Shown here: positions 37,186 through 46,814 of the stretch, in pieces | How positions within the stretch are numbered: the stretch's first letter is position 1 | Layout of the letters: the number at the start of each line of letters is the position of its first letter | Origin: Salinicola halimionae | Lineage (GTDB): Bacteria > Pseudomonadota > Gammaproteobacteria > Pseudomonadales > Halomonadaceae | Assembly (NCBI RefSeq): GCF_003206065.1 | Contig: NZ_PZJQ01000007.1 | Span: forward strand, 19,653 to 83,652 | Length of the DNA: 64,000 nucleotides | Reading direction: 5' to 3' | Program-made: the position numbers and the translations under genes | The notes under the pieces: generated by a model | The model's database searches: none | What the model saw: the letters and a program-made list of their open reading frames with translations, nothing else | Told to the model about the DNA's origin: nothing

Positions 37186-37928
37186 TCGAACTCAAGGGCA
37201 TTCGTAAGCAATTCGGTGATCATGTCGTCTTCGACGATATCGATCTCACTCTCGAACGCGGCGAGATCATCGTGATCGTGGGTCCTTCCGGCACCGGAAA
37301 GTCCACCTTGCTACGCTGCATCAACTTCCTCGAAACGCCCGACGCCGGCCACCTGACCGTCGGCGATCTCAACCTGGACACGACTCACGCTACCCGCGAA
37401 CAGATCCTCGCGCTCAGGCGACGTACCGCGTTCGTGTTCCAGAACTACGCTCTGTTCGCCAACAAGACCGCGCTCCAGAACGTTGCCGAAGGGATGATCG
37501 TGGTCGATCGCGTCCCCAAGGCCAAGGCATACGCCAGGGCGCGCGAGATTCTCGAGCGTATCGGCCTGGCCGACAAGGCCGACGCCTACCCCGCCTCGCT
37601 TTCCGGCGGCCAGCAGCAACGCGTGGGTATCGGTCGGGCAATGGCCGCCAATGCCGACGTCATTCTGTTCGACGAACCGACCTCTTCGCTGGATCCGCAA
37701 TGGGTAGAAGAAGTGCTCGGTCTGATGAAACAGCTAGCGGCCGAGCATCAGACCATGATCGTCGTGACCCATGAAATGCAGTTTGCCCGCGAGGTCGCCG
37801 ACCGCGTGGTGTTCATGGATCAGGGTCGGATCATCGAGCAGGCGCCGCCCGCGGAACTGTTCAGCCAACCCAAGGATGAACGCACGCAGCAGTTCCTGCG
37901 CAAGATCCTGGCAGCGAACGTCGGCTGA
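37182..37928 (+). CDS. Amino-acid ABC transporter ATP-binding protein (cystine type)
   Basis: A 248-residue ABC ATPase: Walker A GPSGTGKST near residue 35, Q-loop in FVFQNYALF, signature LSGGQQQRV near 145, Walker B ADVILFDEPTS and the switch His in VVTHEM. The ATG at 37182 in the ATGA overlap is the family start (MIELKGIRKQF); an upstream in-frame start is rejected. Only 21 bp separate its stop from the convergent symporter gene. Confidence 0.92.
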   Translation: MIELKGIRKQFGDHVVFDDIDLTLERGEIIVIVGPSGTGKSTLLRCINFLETPDAGHLTVGDLNLDTTHATREQILALRRRTAFVFQNYALFANKTALQNVAEGMIVVDRVPKAKAYARAREILERIGLADKADAYPASLSGGQQQRVGIGRAMAANADVILFDEPTSSLDPQWVEEVLGLMKQLAAEHQTMIVVTHEMQFAREVADRVVFMDQGRIIEQAPPAELFSQPKDERTQQFLRKILAANVG

Positions 37929-37949
37929 TCGACGCCCGCCGCGCTGGGG

Positions 37950-39461
37950 TCAGCGCCTTGAGGACGATCTTGAAAAAGTGCTCTTAGAGGCTTTTGAAAA
38001 CCCCGGCGCGCTGATCGCGAAGAAGCGTTCGACCACATCGTCCCGTACGGGTGGGGTCAGGCACGAGACGACCACGAACAGTGGCAGATTGACCATCAAT
38101 CCCCAGAATCCTGCGTGAATCCCCAGAGGATTGGGCCAGATCAGCGTGAACGCCAGCGTGACGCTGAACCCGCTCGCGATCCCGGCCAGTACGCCCAACC
38201 GCGACGCGCGGGTCCAGAGAAACATGCCGATGAACGCCGGCAGCACCTGCGTCGCGAACCCCAGTCCGACCAGCAGGATCATGATGAGGTTGCTCGGTTC
38301 ACTGATCGCCACCGGCGCCACGATCAGCGCCATGATCGGTATCAACAGGCGCCGGGCCAGACGGGCGGTGGTCGCTTCACTGAGACGAAACAGGGGTTGA
38401 GCAATATCCTTGGCATAGGCCATCGATACCGAATGCAGAAACGGCTCGCAGGAGGACATCGCGGCCGCCAACGTCCCCGCCCCCAATAGCCCTACCAACC
38501 AGCTCGGCAGATGCTGCAGGGCGTACTCGAGCGCCACGGTATCCGCTCGATCGAGGTTGGGCAGCGCGGTGATCCCGATGAACCCCACCACCACCATCGG
38601 CAGGACGACGATGTAATAGGTCGGTAGCCAGGTGGCGCTGCGCCGGATGGTCTCGGCCGAGCGCGCGCTCATCCACTGGCTCCAGACCGGCGGCATGAAC
38701 GACAGCATCGATACGATGATCGAGGTGGTCCAGAACGCGAAGCTCATCTTGCCGTCACCGCCAGGCAGGGTCAGAAAAGCGGGCCGTTCATTGGCCAGCC
38801 GATCGAAGACACCCGCGAAGCCCAGCTCGCCGGTGGCGTGATGCGCCGCCCAAAGTCCGACCGTCCAGGCCACGACCAGCATCAATATGCCCTGGAAGGC
38901 ATTGGTCAGGCCTATCGCTCGCTGACCGCTGACGTAGAGATAGATCGCGATGACACCCAGAATCACCACCACGCCCGCCCAAACGGGGATGCGCCCGCCA
39001 CTCATCACCGACAGGATATAGGCCGAACCGATAGTCTGAAGCACCGCGTAGGCGAGCGAGCCGATCGACATGACCAGCGCCGCCAGCCCGCCAAGCAGCG
39101 GGCTCTGGTAGCGATCGGCAATTGCCGCGCCTTGAGTCACGTGGCCGAAGCGCTGACCGAAGGCCCATACCTTGGGACCGCAATACCATGCCACCAACGC
39201 CAGATAGGAGAGATAGATCACCACATAGAAGACCGCCACCCCCTTGCTGTAGGCCCAGCCCGGCGCGCCCATGAAGGTATAGGCGCTGATGCTGCCGGCA
39301 GCGATCAGCAGATAGAGCGTGACAGGCCCCATGCTGCGCCCGGCCACGCCCCACTCCTCCAGGCTATCCATCGCCCGCCCGCCTCGTGCTCGCAGGCCTA
39401 TGAACAGCGCGATGCCGATATACCCCAACGTAATCCACAGCGGTAACAGACTAGTCGTCAT
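37950..39461 (-). CDS. Sodium:solute symporter family protein
   Basis: A 503-residue secondary carrier with about 13 hydrophobic helices and the sodium:solute symporter fold. Family features include GRSMGPVTLYLLIAAGSIS near residue 36 and the central ATWLPTYYIVVLPMVVVG, TLAAAMSSCEPFLHSVS region that holds sodium ligands. The substrate cannot be read from sequence; a carboxylate or amino acid is typical. ATG 39461 is chosen as the first Met before helix one. It overlaps the small upstream membrane gene by 11 bp, suggesting a two-component carrier. Confidence 0.85.
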   Translation of the reverse strand: MTTSLLPLWITLGYIGIALFIGLRARGGRAMDSLEEWGVAGRSMGPVTLYLLIAAGSISAYTFMGAPGWAYSKGVAVFYVVIYLSYLALVAWYCGPKVWAFGQRFGHVTQGAAIADRYQSPLLGGLAALVMSIGSLAYAVLQTIGSAYILSVMSGGRIPVWAGVVVILGVIAIYLYVSGQRAIGLTNAFQGILMLVVAWTVGLWAAHHATGELGFAGVFDRLANERPAFLTLPGGDGKMSFAFWTTSIIVSMLSFMPPVWSQWMSARSAETIRRSATWLPTYYIVVLPMVVVGFIGITALPNLDRADTVALEYALQHLPSWLVGLLGAGTLAAAMSSCEPFLHSVSMAYAKDIAQPLFRLSEATTARLARRLLIPIMALIVAPVAISEPSNLIMILLVGLGFATQVLPAFIGMFLWTRASRLGVLAGIASGFSVTLAFTLIWPNPLGIHAGFWGLMVNLPLFVVVSCLTPPVRDDVVERFFAISAPGFSKASKSTFSRSSSRR

Positions 39462-39681
39462 GCGAGGAGACCTTGAGCCAATGGTTGGCAATCAGCATGA
39501 CGAGCCAACAGCCCAGCACGATCACATAGGTCCAGACGGCGATTCTGGGCAGACCCAGCCACAGTCGCGGCTGATTGAACCAGCCGATTACCGGCCATAG
39601 TCCCATGGCAATCAACGCCACGAACGTCAGGGTCAAAATCCACCCGGTCATTGAACGTGGACGAACGACGTAGTGTTTCAT
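39451..39681 (-). CDS. Small two-helix membrane protein paired with the symporter
   Basis: A 76-residue protein with two hydrophobic helices (about 10-32 and 46-68). Small two-helix proteins of this kind often precede sodium:solute symporters (as YhdT does PanF) and are thought to help assembly or activity. ATG 39681 is chosen, with ATG at residue 11 an alternative. The 11-bp overlap with the symporter gene supports joint function. No catalytic motif is visible. Confidence 0.7.
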   Translation of the reverse strand: MKHYVVRPRSMTGWILTLTFVALIAMGLWPVIGWFNQPRLWLGLPRIAVWTYVIVLGCWLVMLIANHWLKVSSHDD

Positions 39682-39971
39682 CGAGGTTCCCAGCCCTTGA
39701 AAAATATGGCCTTTGAATAATCCAGCCTTGAAAGAATCAGGCCCCGCGAGCACGGTGCGGACATAGAATAACGCATCGTGCTTCGTAGTCCTTACCCCCG
39801 GCGTATCGCTGAAGCACTTTCTCTTCTAGTCTAATGGCGCGTCACCCGCCGGGTGTCATTTACCTGCGCGCCGTCTGCGGTTACTAACCATTCATCGATG
39901 CTTCGTCAGCGATGAGCAGCACGCCAGGAATGAGTGCGTGACATCGGCAGCCGAATAACATGAGGATAAAC

Positions 39972-40784
39972 ATGAAAGGGAACCACCCCAGTCTGCGCGA
40001 GTGGCTGCAACATACGGCGTCAGCGGGTTACATCGCCAAGGGATTGATCTATCTGACGGTCGGCTGGCTGGCCCTGCTGACCACGATAGGTCTCGGCGGC
40101 AGCGAAAGTGGTGCCTCGGACGTCATTCGCAAGATCGCGCTATGGCCTTTTGGGCGGGTACTGCTGGCAATACTGGGCCTCGGTCTGATCGCCTACGTTT
40201 TATGGCGCCTGGCCCAGGCCGTCTGGGATACCGAACGCAAGGGCAACGACTTGAAGGGCTGGATTCAGCGGCTGGGTTTCGCCATCAGCGGGAGCCTTTA
40301 CGCCACGCTCGCGTGGCAGTGCGCAACGTTGGTCTTCCAGAGTTTTTCCCAATCGCAGAGTGGCGGATCCTCGCAAAGTACCCAGCAGCTTATGGGCGTC
40401 CCCGGCGGGCGCTGGCTACTATTGATCATCGGTCTCGTTTTCGTCGGCGTCGGCGTCCACCAACTGATCCGCGCCTGGAAACGCGCCTACCGCAAGAACT
40501 GGCACCTGCAGAGCCGGCCCAACCCCCCCCTGCCTTTACTCGAGGGCATCGCGCGCCTCGGCCTGGCGGCTCGTGGCATCACATTTATTATCATAGGCGG
40601 CCTGCTCGCACTCGCCGCCTGGCGCCTGTCACCCGGCGACGCTCAGGGCCTCAGCGCTGCGCTGGACCTGCTGGCTCACCAGCCCTTCGGTGACTGGCTG
40701 CTGGGCGCGGTAGCGATCGGCCTCATAGCGTATGGCGGCTACTGCTTCATCAACGCCGGTTACCGCAGGGTCAGGCATCCATAA
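39972..40784 (+). CDS. DUF1206 family membrane protein
   Basis: A 270-residue membrane protein with three internal repeats, each of two helices, beginning with G(Y/F)xxxG blocks: AGYIAKGLIYLTVGWLAL, LGFAISGSLYATLAWQ and LGLAARGITFIIIGGLLAL. This triple repeat is the DUF1206 signature. The function is unknown to me. I choose ATG 39972 because GAGGATAAAC precedes it, rather than the ATG at 39960. It is alone on this strand. Confidence 0.85.
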   Translation: MKGNHPSLREWLQHTASAGYIAKGLIYLTVGWLALLTTIGLGGSESGASDVIRKIALWPFGRVLLAILGLGLIAYVLWRLAQAVWDTERKGNDLKGWIQRLGFAISGSLYATLAWQCATLVFQSFSQSQSGGSSQSTQQLMGVPGGRWLLLIIGLVFVGVGVHQLIRAWKRAYRKNWHLQSRPNPPLPLLEGIARLGLAARGITFIIIGGLLALAAWRLSPGDAQGLSAALDLLAHQPFGDWLLGAVAIGLIAYGGYCFINAGYRRVRHP

Positions 40785-40853
40785 AATGGTAAATGAATCG
40801 GGGTCGATTACCGCTGATATCGACCCAGAAGTTCGTCATTCGTGGCGACCCAT

Positions 40854-40876
40854 AAAAAAGACCGCCTAGGCGGTCT
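40854..40876 (-). terminator. Terminator of the secreted repeat-protein gene
   Basis: On the minus strand the stem GACCGCC / GGCGGTC is followed by six T. It lies 70 bp after the stop of the minus-strand gene at 40946. Confidence 0.75.
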
Positions 40877-40945
40877 CAAGACGATCGATACTGCAACTTA
40901 GTCGAGGCTAAGTGGGTTGACGTTCTTCACGGGTCAACCTGCTGC

Positions 40946-41383
40946 TTACTGAGGCGCTCCCGTGTTCAGCGGCTCACTATTGACTGAATCCTTACCGGCG
41001 GCGCCTTCCTGATCGCTGCTACTCATGGGCGCACTACTATCCATGGTAGGGTGCATGACAGCAGCGCCACCTTTCTTGGGCATGCCCTTGACCATGTCAT
41101 CGCGATTGGTACTGTCCTTGCTGGCCATGCCCATCTGATCGCTACTGCTATTAGGTGCACTATCGTCCATGGCAGCACTAGCGGAAGACGTATGCGACGA
41201 TGAGGACATACCGTTTATCATCGCATCGCGATTGGCGCTGTCCTTGCTGGCCATACCCATCTGGTCGGCACTGCTATTGGGCGCACTGTCGTCCATGGCA
41301 GTCTGCGCGGCGGCCAAGCCGCTCAGCGACATCAGCGTCAGACCAGCTGCGATACCCAAACGGCGACTCATTGACATTTTCAT
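40946..41383 (-). CDS. Secreted three-repeat Ser/Asp/Met-rich protein
   Basis: A 145-residue protein I do not recognise. A signal peptide (cleavage after AAAQ, about residue 27) leads to three repeats that start at Met30, Met72 and Met114, an exact 42-residue period, each opening with MD(D/S)SAP followed by SS(A/S)DQ and a KDS motif. The protein has no Cys and few aromatic residues, so it is probably disordered and periplasmic or outer-surface. ATG 41383 has AGGAG eight bases upstream. It has its own terminator. Confidence 0.7.
   Translation of the reverse strand: MKMSMSRRLGIAAGLTLMSLSGLAAAQTAMDDSAPNSSADQMGMASKDSANRDAMINGMSSSSHTSSASAAMDDSAPNSSSDQMGMASKDSTNRDDMVKGMPKKGGAAVMHPTMDSSAPMSSSDQEGAAGKDSVNSEPLNTGAPQ
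40949..41296 (-). repeat. Three 126-bp coding repeats
   Basis: Units at 41171-41296, 41045-41170 and about 40949-41044 (last one truncated) encode the 42-residue repeats of the secreted protein. The first two are the most alike. Confidence 0.8.
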
Positions 41384-41448
41384 AATGAAGCTCCTGCTGT
41401 TATCCATGATCGAACGTGGCGTCACGTCCCGAGGTCTTCCCTAACAGA

Positions 41449-41462
41449 GCGGCCACGGCCGC
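41449..41462 (-). terminator. Candidate terminator after hupE/ureJ
   Basis: GCGGCCACGGCCGC can fold into a 5-bp stem with a four-base loop, about 60 bp after the minus-strand hupE stop and followed by TCTGTT on that strand. Weak. Confidence 0.3.
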
Positions 41463-41521
41463 CTATCAGTGTGTACGCCAACGTCTCGATATCGGATGCA
41501 ACGCTCCTTCATTCAGTGGTT

Positions 41522-42127
41522 TCAGCTCAACATCAGCGCGCCACCGGCGGCGGCAATGGCAGCACCGATACCGCGAAGCCAACGGCTGTCCCGTTGCATC
41601 AGCCAACTGCCGGTCGAGCGCCCCACCCATGTGATACCCACGCTGGTGATAACGAAGCCAAGGGCGTAAAGCGCCGCCGATGCGCCCGGCGCGAGCTCGC
41701 TGCCGTGGGCGTGGCCGTGCAACAGGATGAACGCGAAGACCAGCGTTCCGCCCAGCGCGCTGGGCAACTTGACCAGACTGGCCAGCAGCACGCCTGCCAG
41801 CAGGACGCTGGAAGCGATACCAAACTCGACGCCGAGCAACGGCACGCCGGCCCAGGCCAGCCCCGCCCCCGCGACCATACCCAGGGCGATCAGCAGCGGC
41901 ATCGCGCGACGCAGCGCAGGCGCCTGACGGCAGCTCCACAGTCCGATCGCCAGCATGGCAAGCAGGTGATCGAGTCCCGACAGCGGATGCATCAATCCGG
42001 CAAAGAGGCTGCCACCGTGGCTATGTGGTAGCGCCCCGGGGTGGGCCATGGCCGCCGATGCGACCAGCAGCGTCAGCGGTGTGGCCAGCCAGGCCAGGCG
42101 ACGAGGATTGAAAATGGATAAGGTCAT
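41522..42127 (-). CDS. hupE: HupE/UreJ family nickel-import-type membrane protein
   Basis: A 201-residue membrane protein. After a signal-like first segment (residues 10-28) comes the HupE motif AHPGALPHSHGG...GLMHPLSGLDHLLAM, whose His/Asp residues are thought to bind nickel, then five or six more helices, with a further LLHGHAHGSE motif. ATG 42127 has an AAGGAG site. Its position after ureG fits supply of nickel to urease. Confidence 0.9.
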   Translation of the reverse strand: MTLSIFNPRRLAWLATPLTLLVASAAMAHPGALPHSHGGSLFAGLMHPLSGLDHLLAMLAIGLWSCRQAPALRRAMPLLIALGMVAGAGLAWAGVPLLGVEFGIASSVLLAGVLLASLVKLPSALGGTLVFAFILLHGHAHGSELAPGASAALYALGFVITSVGITWVGRSTGSWLMQRDSRWLRGIGAAIAAAGGALMLS

Positions 42128-42174
42128 GACGGTTCTCCTTGGATCGTAAGAATATTGTATGAAACGGACGTCAA

Positions 42175-42837
42175 TCAGTTGGCAGTCAGCAGCGCTTGAT
42201 CCTGGATGGCCCGACACGCATCGCCGCGTCGCTCCGGCAGCATGCCGCGATCGAGAATGAAACGGACGATGGTTTCGGCGCCAACACCTTCGTGCAGATT
42301 GGCAAAGACGAACGGGCGTTCACCCCGCATTTTTTTGGCGTCGCGCTCCATGACCTCGAGCGATGCATGCACGTAGTCCGCGATGTCGATCTTGTTGATG
42401 ATCAACAGATCCGACTTGGTGATTCCCGGGCCGCCTTTGCGGGGGATCTTGTCACCCGCAGAGACATCGATCACGTAAAGCGTCAGATCCGAAAGCTCGG
42501 GACTGAACGTGGCGGCCAGATTGTCACCGCCGGACTCCACCAGCACCAGCTCCAGCCCCGGATGGCGTTCATGGAGATCGTCGATCGCCGCCAGATTCAT
42601 CGAGGCGTCCTCCCGAATCGCGGTATGCGGGCAACCCCCGGTCTCCACGCCGATAATCCGGTCCGCTGCCAGAGCATCGTGGCTCAGCAGAAAATCGGCA
42701 TCTTCTCGGGTATAGATATCGTTGGTCACGACGGCGATAGCGTAGTGGTCACGCAACGCCAGGCAGAGCTGCTTGAGTAGCGCCGTCTTTCCGGACCCCA
42801 CGGGACCACCGACACCGACACGTAAACAGTGCTTCAT
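42175..42837 (-). CDS. ureG: Urease accessory GTPase UreG
   Basis: A 220-residue SIMIBI-class GTPase that drives nickel insertion with UreD, UreF and UreE. The P-loop [12 protein letters not shown], the metal-binding CPH motif ([15 protein letters not shown]) and the guanine-recognition NKID are present. It has the usual length, slightly longer than 205. It follows ureF by 28 bp. Confidence 0.96.
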   Translation of the reverse strand: MKHCLRVGVGGPVGSGKTALLKQLCLALRDHYAIAVVTNDIYTREDADFLLSHDALAADRIIGVETGGCPHTAIREDASMNLAAIDDLHERHPGLELVLVESGGDNLAATFSPELSDLTLYVIDVSAGDKIPRKGGPGITKSDLLIINKIDIADYVHASLEVMERDAKKMRGERPFVFANLHEGVGAETIVRFILDRGMLPERRGDACRAIQDQALLTAN

Positions 42838-42865
42838 CGTACTAATATCCTCTTTGGTCCGATCC

Positions 42866-43552
42866 TCAGCTGCGAAACAGCCGCGAATACTGTGTCTCGT
42901 GCAATGCGCTTGCTAATGCCAAACCCGGGAGTACCGGCCCCAGCTCGGCATCCGTCAACCGATTGGCCACCTCGACGGCCTTGACCAGCTCAGGCCGCAG
43001 TCGCTCGATGAGTCGTTGAGCTGCCGTCTGCCCCAGCGGCAGCGCCTTGCAAGCGGTAGCGAGCTGATTCTCGAGCCACGCCCAGGCAAACCCGAGCTGG
43101 GCATCATCGACGGCGATGCCCCGTCGATGGGCCAACCAGGCAAACAGCGTGACGTAAGCGGGACGCTGCGGTAACCAGCCGGATGTCGGCAGCAGATCGA
43201 GGTTAGCCAGTAGACGGGCCAGCGCCTGCCCCAGACGCAGATCCTCCTCCGCTAGCTCGGCGGTCTCACGACTGGCCTGAAGCCAGTCGTTCCAGTACTG
43301 CAGCGACTCCCGGTCCCCGTTGACCCATGCCATCTGGAGTCTGGCCAGAAGCGGCAGTTCACAGGCTGTCAGACCGTCCTCGAGAACTCCCGACAGCCAA
43401 GCGTTCATGCTTTCCTCGTCGTTCACCCAGCCCAGCTCGAAGGCGCTTTCCAGCCCCTGGGACCAGGCGAAGGCACCGATCGGCAGAGCCGGACTGACCA
43501 ACTGCATCAGCCCCACCAGCGCTAGCGGATCGCGCCTCGCCTCGGCCGTCAT
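42866..43552 (-). CDS. ureF: Urease accessory protein UreF
   Basis: A 228-residue all-helical UreF. The family N-terminus [23 protein letters not shown] and the C-terminal [16 protein letters not shown] are seen. UreF recruits UreG to the UreD-bound apo-urease and helps gate nickel delivery. It directly abuts ureE. Confidence 0.95.
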   Translation of the reverse strand: MTAEARRDPLALVGLMQLVSPALPIGAFAWSQGLESAFELGWVNDEESMNAWLSGVLEDGLTACELPLLARLQMAWVNGDRESLQYWNDWLQASRETAELAEEDLRLGQALARLLANLDLLPTSGWLPQRPAYVTLFAWLAHRRGIAVDDAQLGFAWAWLENQLATACKALPLGQTAAQRLIERLRPELVKAVEVANRLTDAELGPVLPGLALASALHETQYSRLFRS

Positions 43553-44155
43553 TCAGAGCTCACGTTTGAGACCGTCGCGATGCGACAGATGATGCTGAAA
43601 GTCGTAAACCTGAGCGTGGCCCTGTTGCCGTTCGTGGTCATGTGCAGGATCGTGAGGACGCTCATGACCATGATCTCGAGAATGCCCCAGACTTTCGCCA
43701 TGACTATGACCGTGACCTTCGGCGTAGGCGCCGGGCTCGGGATCGAACGGCGCCTGATGATATTCGAGTGTTGCGCCGAGTCTCACCGCCAGCGCTTCGA
43801 GAACATGATCCGGCGGGAAGCGCACCCAGCCCCCCTCGTCACTACCTCCGATGGCCAACTGCACATGGCGGTTGCCCAAGTGATAACAGAGCCGGGCCTG
43901 CGCCAAACCGACCGGAATCTTTGCCGTCACCACCGGCTCGTCGGCCGCCCGAACTGCGACAATTTCCCCCGTCTCGGCACGCAGCAGCGAACCATCCCGC
44001 AGCACCGGACCTCGGTCCAGAAAGATGCCGATCTCGCGTCCGCTATCGCTGGTTGCTTTCAACCGCCCTCGCATTCGCAACTCGAACGGTAGTGTCACGC
44101 TGTCGACGGCAATGGCGTCGGAAGTCGCCTCTAGCCGTTCAATCAATTTCCACAT
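43553..44155 (-). CDS. ureE: Urease accessory nickel metallochaperone UreE
   Basis: A 200-residue UreE. The N-domain has the DRGPVLRDGSLL block; the C-domain carries the YHLGNRHVQL metal-site motif near residue 103. The tail from about 150 onward is His-rich (for example EGHGHSHGESLGHSRDHGH), a nickel-storing extension. ATG 44155 is the family start; the longer frame upstream is rejected. It abuts ureF and follows ureC by 94 bp. Confidence 0.94.
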   Translation of the reverse strand: MWKLIERLEATSDAIAVDSVTLPFELRMRGRLKATSDSGREIGIFLDRGPVLRDGSLLRAETGEIVAVRAADEPVVTAKIPVGLAQARLCYHLGNRHVQLAIGGSDEGGWVRFPPDHVLEALAVRLGATLEYHQAPFDPEPGAYAEGHGHSHGESLGHSRDHGHERPHDPAHDHERQQGHAQVYDFQHHLSHRDGLKREL

Positions 44156-44249
44156 TCGCTTCGCCTCGTAATGGCCGGCACCGGGCGCCCAAGATGACCC
44201 CAAGATAGATAACCGGAAAACAGCCCCGGCCGGCGGGTGAATAGTCAAA

Positions 44250-45956
44250 TCAAAAAAGGTGATAACGCTGGGTCAGCGGTAATTCCGTCGCCGGTTCACA
44301 GGTCAGAAGCTCTCCGTCGGCACGAACTTCATAGGTTTGTGGGTCGACGGTGAGATTCGGGCAGGCATCGTTGAGTTTCATGTCTTTCTTGCGCACACCT
44401 CTCACCTGCTTCACGGCCGTGAGCTCGCTCTCCAGCCCCAGCCGCGACTTGATCCCCGCGTCCAGCGCCGCCTGGCTGACGAAACTCAAGCGTGTAGCAC
44501 TGGCGGCCTTGCCGAAAGCGCCGAACATCGGCCGATAATGGACCGGTTGCGGTGTCGGGATCGACGCGTTGGGATCGCCCATCGGCGCAGCGGCTATCAT
44601 ACCGCCCTTGATGATCAGCGCTGGCTTCACCCCGAAAAATACGGGACTCCACAGCACCAGGTCCGCCAGCTTACCGACCTCGACAGATCCCACCTCATGA
44701 CCGATGCCGTGGGTCAGCGCCGGGTTGATGGTGTATTTGGCAATATAACGTCGAGCGCGGAAATTGTCCGCGCCGAGCCGCTCGTCTTCCGGCAACAGGC
44801 CGCGCTGCACTTTCATCTTGTGGGCGGTCTGCCAGGTGCGACAGACCACCTCACCGACGCGCCCCATCGCCTGGGAATCGGAGGCGATCATCGAGATCAC
44901 GCCCATGTCGTGAAGAATGTCTTCGGCAGCGATGGTCTCGCGACGAATCCGTGAATCGGCGAAGGCGACATCTTCGGGAATGTTGGGATCCAGATGATGG
45001 CAGACCATCAGCATGTCCAGATGTTCGTCGATGGTATTGACGGTGTAAGGCCGGGTTGGGTTAGTCGAAGACGGCAGCACGTAGTCCTTCGAACAGGCGG
45101 TAATGATATCCGGCGCATGGCCGCCACCCGCCCCTTCGGTGTGGTAGGTATGGATACCGCGCTCCTTGAACGCGGCCAGGGTATCCTCCACGAAGCCGGA
45201 CTCGTTGAGCGTATCGGTATGGATCGCTACCTGAACATCATATCTTTCCGCCACGCTCAGGCAATTATCGATCGAAGCCGGCGTCGTGCCCCAGTCCTCA
45301 TGCAGCTTGAGCCCGATCGCTCCGGCAACGATCTGCGCCTCCAGCGCTTCGGGCAGGCTGGCATTCCCCTTGCCGAGCAGACCGATATTCATCGGCAGGG
45401 TATCCACCGCTTGCAGCATCTTGCCCAGGTGCCACTCGCCCGGCGTGCAGGTCGTGGCGTTGGTGCCGGTGGCCGGACCGGTACCGCCGCCGAGCATCGT
45501 CGTCACTCCGCTCATCAGCGCCTCTTCCACCTGCTGCGGGCAGATGAAATGGATGTGCGCGTCGATACCGCCTGCGGTCAGAATCTTGCCCTCCCCGGCG
45601 ATGATCTCGGTACCCGGGCCGATGACGATCTCGATGCCAGACTGCACGTCCGGATTGCCGGCCTTGCCGATAGCGGCGATCCGCCCCTTCTGCAGGCCGA
45701 CATCCGCCTTGACCACGCCCCACCAGTCGAGAATCAACGCATTGGTGATCACCGTATCCATGACGCTATCGTCGGCACGCTGACTTTGGCCCATGCCATC
45801 GCGAATGACCTTGCCACCGCCGAACTTGACCTCGTCACCGTAGACCGTGGCATCACGTTCGACTTCGATCCACAGCTCGGTATCGCCAAGCCGTACGCGA
45901 TCGCCGACTGTCGGGCCATACATGTCGGCATAGGCTTGCCGAGTAATTTTGACCAT
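44250..45956 (-). CDS. ureC: Urease alpha subunit (catalytic)
   Basis: A 568-residue alpha subunit. Nickel ligands lie in HIHFICPQQ and further His residues; the carbamylated Lys lies in GLKLHEDWG, the catalytic flap in [22 protein letters not shown], and the family signature [14 protein letters not shown] near the start. It hydrolyses urea to ammonia and carbamate. The ATG shares one base with the ureB TGA. Full length. Confidence 0.97.
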   Translation of the reverse strand: MVKITRQAYADMYGPTVGDRVRLGDTELWIEVERDATVYGDEVKFGGGKVIRDGMGQSQRADDSVMDTVITNALILDWWGVVKADVGLQKGRIAAIGKAGNPDVQSGIEIVIGPGTEIIAGEGKILTAGGIDAHIHFICPQQVEEALMSGVTTMLGGGTGPATGTNATTCTPGEWHLGKMLQAVDTLPMNIGLLGKGNASLPEALEAQIVAGAIGLKLHEDWGTTPASIDNCLSVAERYDVQVAIHTDTLNESGFVEDTLAAFKERGIHTYHTEGAGGGHAPDIITACSKDYVLPSSTNPTRPYTVNTIDEHLDMLMVCHHLDPNIPEDVAFADSRIRRETIAAEDILHDMGVISMIASDSQAMGRVGEVVCRTWQTAHKMKVQRGLLPEDERLGADNFRARRYIAKYTINPALTHGIGHEVGSVEVGKLADLVLWSPVFFGVKPALIIKGGMIAAAPMGDPNASIPTPQPVHYRPMFGAFGKAASATRLSFVSQAALDAGIKSRLGLESELTAVKQVRGVRKKDMKLNDACPNLTVDPQTYEVRADGELLTCEPATELPLTQRYHLF

Positions 45957-46372
45957 CAGTTTGCTCCCCCTTCGTCGCCATTATCATCGCGTGCCCTTCG
46001 CGCGTCCTGCGTGTCTTGCGCGGCTTTGGGCGCATTGGAAGGCGGCGCGTTAGAGAGCGGCGCGCTAGAGAGCGGACCCATGATGTCACCGCGAAAGCCG
46101 AAGACCCGCCGATCGCCGACGAAGGGCACCAGCGTTACCTCACGCGTCTGGCCCGGCTCGAAACGAATGGCCGAACCGGCCGGCACGTCGAGGCGATAGC
46201 CACGCGCGGCAACACGATCGAAATCCAGTGCCGGATTGGTCTCGGCGAAATGATAATGGGAGCCCACCTGCACCGGCCGGTCACCGGTATTGGCGACATC
46301 CAGCGTGATCGTCTCGAGACCGGCGTTGAGTTCGATCTCGCCGTCCTGAATCTGCATTTCACCGGGAATCAT
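45956..46372 (-). CDS. ureB: Urease beta subunit with a long variable tail
   Basis: A 138-residue beta subunit. Residues 1-100 match the family ([38 protein letters not shown]). The tail after about residue 100 is an added low-complexity extension: Ser/Asn-Ala-Pro repeats then an acidic/basic end. Typical UreB has 101-110 residues, so this is about 30 longer. ATG 46372 is used, since a TTG at 46378 is less likely. Overlaps ureC by one base. Confidence 0.95.
   Translation of the reverse strand: MIPGEMQIQDGEIELNAGLETITLDVANTGDRPVQVGSHYHFAETNPALDFDRVAARGYRLDVPAGSAIRFEPGQTREVTLVPFVGDRRVFGFRGDIMGPLSSAPLSNAPPSNAPKAAQDTQDARRARDDNGDEGGAN
46022..46075 (-). repeat. 15-bp in-frame repeat in the ureB tail
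   Basis: Four diverged 15-bp units from 46022 to about 46080, best copies GGAAGGCGGCGCGTT and AGAGAGCGGCGCGCT (plus strand), encode Ser/Asn-Ala-Pro-X-Ser/Ala pentapeptides. Confidence 0.75.
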
Positions 46373-46381
46373 GAGCAAACC

Positions 46382-46684
46382 TCAAACAATAGGGCTATGC
46401 ACGGTCACCAACTTGGTACCGTCGGGAAAGGTGGCCTCGACCTGCACTTCCTGAATCATGTCGGCGACACCATCCATGACATCTTCACTCGTCAGTATTT
46501 CGCGCCCGAAGCTCATCAAGTCGGCTACGCTGCGCCCATCTCGTGCCCCCTCCAGAATCTCGAAACTGATCAGCGCCATCGCCTCCGGATAATTGAGCTT
46601 GAGCCCACGGGCCCGGCGTCGCTCCGCCAGTTGTGCCGCACTGAACAGCAGTAGCTTGTCTTTGTCTCGGGGTGTCAGTTCCAT
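46382..46684 (-). CDS. ureA: Urease gamma subunit
   Basis: A 100-residue gamma subunit, the exact family length, starting [17 protein letters not shown] and with the conserved [11 protein letters not shown] and [17 protein letters not shown]. It forms the (alpha-beta-gamma)3 urease trimer. Follows ureD by 130 bp and precedes ureB by 9 bp. Confidence 0.97.
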   Translation of the reverse strand: MELTPRDKDKLLLFSAAQLAERRRARGLKLNYPEAMALISFEILEGARDGRSVADLMSFGREILTSEDVMDGVADMIQEVQVEATFPDGTKLVTVHSPIV

Positions 46685-46814
46685 GTCACTTTCCTGATTG
46701 TGGGCTCGCTCCGGCCTGGGGAGCGGTAAACGACAGCTCCAGCTTCAAAGAGCCGTAAAAAGGCGGCTTCGTCATATAGTTTCTTGCCAAAGCTGGCGCC
46801 GTGCCAGCCCGGTT

